Assembly (NCBI GenBank): GCA_040877285.1 | Contig: JBBDNZ010000098.1 | Span: 1-23,651 of the forward strand | Origin: CANKHA01 sp040877285 | GTDB lineage: Bacteria; Pseudomonadota; Alphaproteobacteria; Rhizobiales; Xanthobacteraceae | Reading direction: 5' to 3' | Length of the DNA stretch: 23,651 nucleotides | Shown: piece after piece, positions 20,913 through 23,651 of the stretch | How positions within the stretch are numbered: position 1 is the stretch's first letter | How the letters are laid out: each line of letters opens with the position of its first letter | Notes under the pieces: model-generated | What the model was told of the DNA's origin: nothing | The model's input: the letters and a program-made list of their open reading frames with translations, nothing else | Databases searched by the model: none | Made by a program: the position numbers and the translations under genes

Positions 20913-21737
20913 ATGCCGGAAGCCTCGGGTCTGATGCGCGGCAAGCGCGGCCTCATTTTCGGACTCGCCAACAACCGCTCGATTGCCTGGGGCATCGCCA
21001 AAGCCTGCCGCGCCCACGGGGCCGAAATCGCATTCACCTATCAGGGCGACGCGCTGCGCAAGCGCGTCGAGCCGCTGGCGCAGGAAATCGGCGCGCTGGT
21101 CGTCGGTCATTGCGACGTCACCGAGCCGGAGTCCATCGACGCCGCCTTCGACGCGATTCGATCGAAATGGGGCAGCCTCGATTTCGTCGTGCATGCGATC
21201 GCCTTTTCCGACCGCGACCAGCTCACCGGGCGCTACGTCGACACCACGGCGGACAATTTCAGCAAGACCATGCTGGTCAGCTGCTATTCTCTGACAGCGA
21301 TCGCTCAGCGCGCCGAAAAGTTGATGCCCAACGGCGGCGCCATGCTTGCGCTCAGTTATTACGGCGCGGAGAAGTGGCTGCCGCATTATAACGTCATGGG
21401 CATCGCCAAGGCCGGCCTCGAAGCTTCCGTGCGCTATCTCGCCGCCGATCTCGGCAGCAAGAATATTCGGGTGAACGCCATCTCCTCGGGGCCGATCAAG
21501 ACGCTGGCCGCGTCGGGCATCGGCGATTTCCGCTACATCCTGCGATGGAATGAATTCAACGCGCCGCTGCGCCGCAATGTCTCCATCGAGGACGTGGGCG
21601 AGGCTGCGGCCTATCTGCTCTCCGACATGGCGCGCGCCGTCACCGGGGAAATCCATCACGTCGATGCCGGCTATCATATCGTCGGCATGAAGCATCCCGA
21701 CGCGCCCGATATAACGGTCAACCACAAGGAAGAGTGA
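20913..21737 (+). CDS. fabI: enoyl-[acyl-carrier-protein] reductase (NADH)
   Basis: A 274-aa SDR-fold enzyme that reduces trans-2-enoyl-ACP in the last step of each fatty-acid elongation cycle. FabI hallmarks are GLANNRSIAWGIAKA (17-31), HAIAFSD (94-100), and the Tyr-x6-Lys pair Tyr159/Lys166 in HYNVMGIAKAGLEA, followed by RVNAISSGPIKTLAASGI. It is the triclosan-target class of enzyme. The ATG has AGGGGG 4 nt upstream (20903-20908), next to a small hairpin (GCCGG-GAA-CCGGC, 20885-20897). Its stop overlaps the start of the phosphatase gene (GTGA), so fabI leads an operon with the phosphatase and aroC. Confidence 0.96.
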   Translation: MPEASGLMRGKRGLIFGLANNRSIAWGIAKACRAHGAEIAFTYQGDALRKRVEPLAQEIGALVVGHCDVTEPESIDAAFDAIRSKWGSLDFVVHAIAFSDRDQLTGRYVDTTADNFSKTMLVSCYSLTAIAQRAEKLMPNGGAMLALSYYGAEKWLPHYNVMGIAKAGLEASVRYLAADLGSKNIRVNAISSGPIKTLAASGIGDFRYILRWNEFNAPLRRNVSIEDVGEAAAYLLSDMARAVTGEIHHVDAGYHIVGMKHPDAPDITVNHKEE

Positions 21738-22369
21738 AGTTGCCGGAACCGGCGATGCCGCCGCCCGTCCTCTATTACGTCCGTCACGGCGAAACCGACT
21801 GGAATGCCGGCCGCCGCCTGCAAGGCCAGTCCGACACGCCGCTCAACGACTCCGGGCGCGCCCAGGCGCGGCGCTGCGGCGAAATCTTGCGCGGCCTTCT
21901 GGCGCGCGACGGCCGCGCTCCCGCCGGCCTCGATTACGTTTCGAGTCCGCTCAGCCGCGCCTGCACCAGTATGGAATTAATGCGCGGTGCGCTCGGCCTC
22001 GATCCTGCCGGCTACCGCGTCGATCCGAGACTGATCGAAATGTCCTTCGGCCAGTGGGACGGCTTGAACTTTTCCGATCTGCGGACGCAGGCCGCCGCCG
22101 AACTTGCCGTGCGCGAGCAAAATCCCTGGCATTTCGCGCCGCCCGGCGGCGAAAGCTACGAGCAGCTCTTGCCGCGGATCAGGAGTTGGCACGCCGATCT
22201 TACCCGCGACACCGTGGTTTCCGCTCATCTGTGCACCGCCCGCGCCTTGCTGGTGCATCTCGGGCTCGCGCCGCCGGCCGCCGCCCCGCGCAGCCGCATC
22301 GAACATGCGGCGGTCTATGTGTTTGATGCCAATGGCATGACGCGCCACGCCGAGCCCGTGGCCATTTGA
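21734..22369 (+). CDS. histidine phosphatase (phosphoglycerate-mutase-like)
   Basis: A 211-aa member of the histidine phosphatase superfamily. The phospho-accepting His18 lies in YVRHGETDWN. Supporting residues are Arg75 in SSPLSRA, Glu102 in IEMSFGQWDG, and the second histidine His165. The normal HGG after that histidine reads HLC (SAHLCTARALL). Substrate could be a phosphosugar or another small phosphate; cofactor-dependent mutase activity is unlikely without a longer protein. The GTG at 21734 overlaps the fabI stop by 4 bp and has AGGA close upstream; an ATG at 21755 would remove 7 residues. It sits between fabI and aroC, a grouping I associate with Hyphomicrobiales. Confidence 0.9.
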   Translation: MKLPEPAMPPPVLYYVRHGETDWNAGRRLQGQSDTPLNDSGRAQARRCGEILRGLLARDGRAPAGLDYVSSPLSRACTSMELMRGALGLDPAGYRVDPRLIEMSFGQWDGLNFSDLRTQAAAELAVREQNPWHFAPPGGESYEQLLPRIRSWHADLTRDTVVSAHLCTARALLVHLGLAPPAAAPRSRIEHAAVYVFDANGMTRHAEPVAI

Positions 22370-22414
22370 CCGCGCCGGGCCTGCGGGCTACCACTTGGCG
22401 GAGAGTGGAACGCT

Positions 22415-23548
22415 ATGTCCTTCAATACCTTCGGCCATATGTTCCGGGTCACCACCTTTGGCGAAAGCCACGGGCCGGCGCTCGGCTGCGTGGTGGACGG
22501 CTGCCCGCCCGGCATCCCGCTTACCGCCGCCGATATTCAATATCATCTCGACCGCCGCCGCCCCGGCCAGTCGCGCTACACCACCCAGCGGCAGGAGCCC
22601 GACGCGGTGAAAATCCTCTCCGGCGTGTTCGAGGACGAGCGCGCCGGCGGCCAGGTCACCACCGGCACGCCCATTGCGCTGCTCATCGAAAACGTCGATC
22701 AGCGCTCGAAGGATTATTCCGACATCAAGGACAAGTATCGCCCCGGCCACGCCGATTTCACCTATGACGTGAAATACGGCCTGCGCGACTATCGCGGCGG
22801 CGGGCGCTCCTCGGCGCGGGAAACGGCCTCGCGCGTCGCCGCCGGCGCCGTCGCGCGCAAAATCGTGCCGGACCTGACCGTGCGCGCGGCGCTCATTCAG
22901 ATGGGTCCGCACAAGGTGGACCGCTCGCGCTGGGATTGGGACGAGGTTTTGCGCAATCCCTTCTTCTGCCCCGATGCGGAACTGGCCGCGCGCCTCGGCG
23001 ACTATCTCGACGGCATCCGCAAGAAAGGCTCCTCCATCGGCGCGGTGATCGAAGTGGTGGCGGAAGGCGTGCCGCCGGGCCTCGGCGCGCCGGTCTATGG
23101 CAAGCTCGACGCCGATCTCGCCGCCGCCTTCATGGGCATCAATGCGGTCAAGGGCGTGGAGATCGGCGCGGGCATGGCCGCCGCCACGCTCTCCGGCGAG
23201 GAAAACACCGACGAAATTCGTATGGGCAACGACGGCAAGCCGAAGTTCCTGTCCAACAATGCCGGCGGCATTCTGGGCGGCATTTCCACCGGCCAGCCGG
23301 TGGTGGCGCGCTTTGCGGTCAAGCCGACGTCGTCGATCCTCAATCCGCGCCGCACCATCGACCGCTTCGGCCGCGAGACCGAAATCATGACCAAGGGCCG
23401 CCACGACCCCTGCGTCGGCATCCGCGCCGTGCCGGTGGGCGAGGCGATGATGGCTTGCGTGATCCTTGATCACCTGCTGCTGGACCGCGGCCAGACCGGC
23501 GGCCAGCGGGGCCGGATCGGCCCGGCCCTTGCGGCCGGTCGTCAGTAG
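22415..23548 (+). CDS. aroC: chorismate synthase
   Basis: A 377-aa FMN-dependent enzyme that converts EPSP to chorismate, the last shared step to aromatic amino acids, folate and ubiquinone. It starts MSFNTFGHMFRVTTFGESHG, giving signature 1 (GESHGPALGCVVDGCPPG, 16-33). Signature 2 is KYGLRDYRGGGRSSARETASR (120-140), after the conserved RPGHADFTY. The C-terminal end has TIDRFGRET and TKGRHDPCVGIRAVPVGEAM. Length is normal. It is 45 bp after the phosphatase gene, on the same strand; GGAGAGTGGAA lies before the ATG. Of the operon, fabI and aroC are essential metabolism, with no common pathway. Confidence 0.97.
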   Translation: MSFNTFGHMFRVTTFGESHGPALGCVVDGCPPGIPLTAADIQYHLDRRRPGQSRYTTQRQEPDAVKILSGVFEDERAGGQVTTGTPIALLIENVDQRSKDYSDIKDKYRPGHADFTYDVKYGLRDYRGGGRSSARETASRVAAGAVARKIVPDLTVRAALIQMGPHKVDRSRWDWDEVLRNPFFCPDAELAARLGDYLDGIRKKGSSIGAVIEVVAEGVPPGLGAPVYGKLDADLAAAFMGINAVKGVEIGAGMAAATLSGEENTDEIRMGNDGKPKFLSNNAGGILGGISTGQPVVARFAVKPTSSILNPRRTIDRFGRETEIMTKGRHDPCVGIRAVPVGEAMMACVILDHLLLDRGQTGGQRGRIGPALAAGRQ

Positions 23549-23651
23549 GCAGCACCGGTTCGATCCGTCGCCCGGGTTCCGGTCAGGTCGCGAAAGCCCG
23601 CAACCGCCGCCGCAGCGCCTGCCGAAAGGAACCGCGTATCGCCGCCAATCG

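Noticed and set aside
23549..23651. 3' end of a minus-strand gene at the window edge
   Set aside because: One frame ends in a stop after a short arginine-rich run and another is open throughout, but 103 bp give no way to choose or recognise a product.

Overview
The window is GC-rich and gene-dense, and its gene content fits an alphaproteobacterium of the order Hyphomicrobiales (Rhizobiales). The indicators are the fabI / histidine-phosphatase / aroC block, a pdxH next to an RT0821/Lpp0805-type lipoprotein and a CbpA-like DnaJ, an extensin-like periplasmic protein, a DUF898 (YjgN) gene followed by an M48 peptidase, and a DUF1499 domain. The genus cannot be set from the sequence alone.

Region 1 (1-4885): a plus-strand SRAP (YedK/HMCES-type) DNA-protein crosslink gene converges on a tight minus-strand cluster. 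Read in transcription order, that cluster is an exported PQQ-dependent sugar-dehydrogenase-like protein, threonylcarbamoyl-AMP synthase (8-bp overlap with the next gene), an FAD-linked D-2-hydroxyacid dehydrogenase, and a 54-aa ribbon-helix-helix protein. Region 2 (5018-7051): a tRNA-Pro(CGG) with a clear promoter, then the most unusual locus. The first 60 codons of a metallo-beta-lactamase-fold gene occur twice as near-identical 176-bp direct repeats. Between them lies a minus-strand toxin-antitoxin operon with its own promoter and a perfect 19-bp palindromic operator. The downstream copy rebuilds a full-length hydrolase gene, and its likely new promoter touches the toxin-antitoxin operator.

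Region 3 (7015-10260): a DUF898 membrane protein and a 653-aa protein that joins an M48 metallopeptidase in frame to a DUF1499 membrane protein. Region 4 (10375-15035): cell-envelope and metabolic genes, namely an extensin-like putative zinc peptidase, a class III aminotransferase, a Tat-like/anchored metallophosphoesterase, an L,D-transpeptidase lipoprotein and a 63-aa hypothetical protein. Region 5 (15084-17741): a GC-rich 9-bp tandem repeat, a CorA-type metal transporter, a repeat-rich convergent spacer, an SDR oxidoreductase and pdxH.

Region 6 (17755-23548): a surface-antigen-like lipoprotein, a DnaJ/CbpA-type co-chaperone, a convergent ECF sigma factor / membrane anti-sigma pair, and the fabI - phosphatase - aroC operon. 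No CRISPR array, rRNA gene, insertion-sequence transposase, integrase or phage gene was seen. Most of the window is ordinary chromosome; the unusual points are the toxin-antitoxin insertion with gene-start duplication, the M48-DUF1499 fusion, and a clamp-binding-like tail on the SRAP protein.
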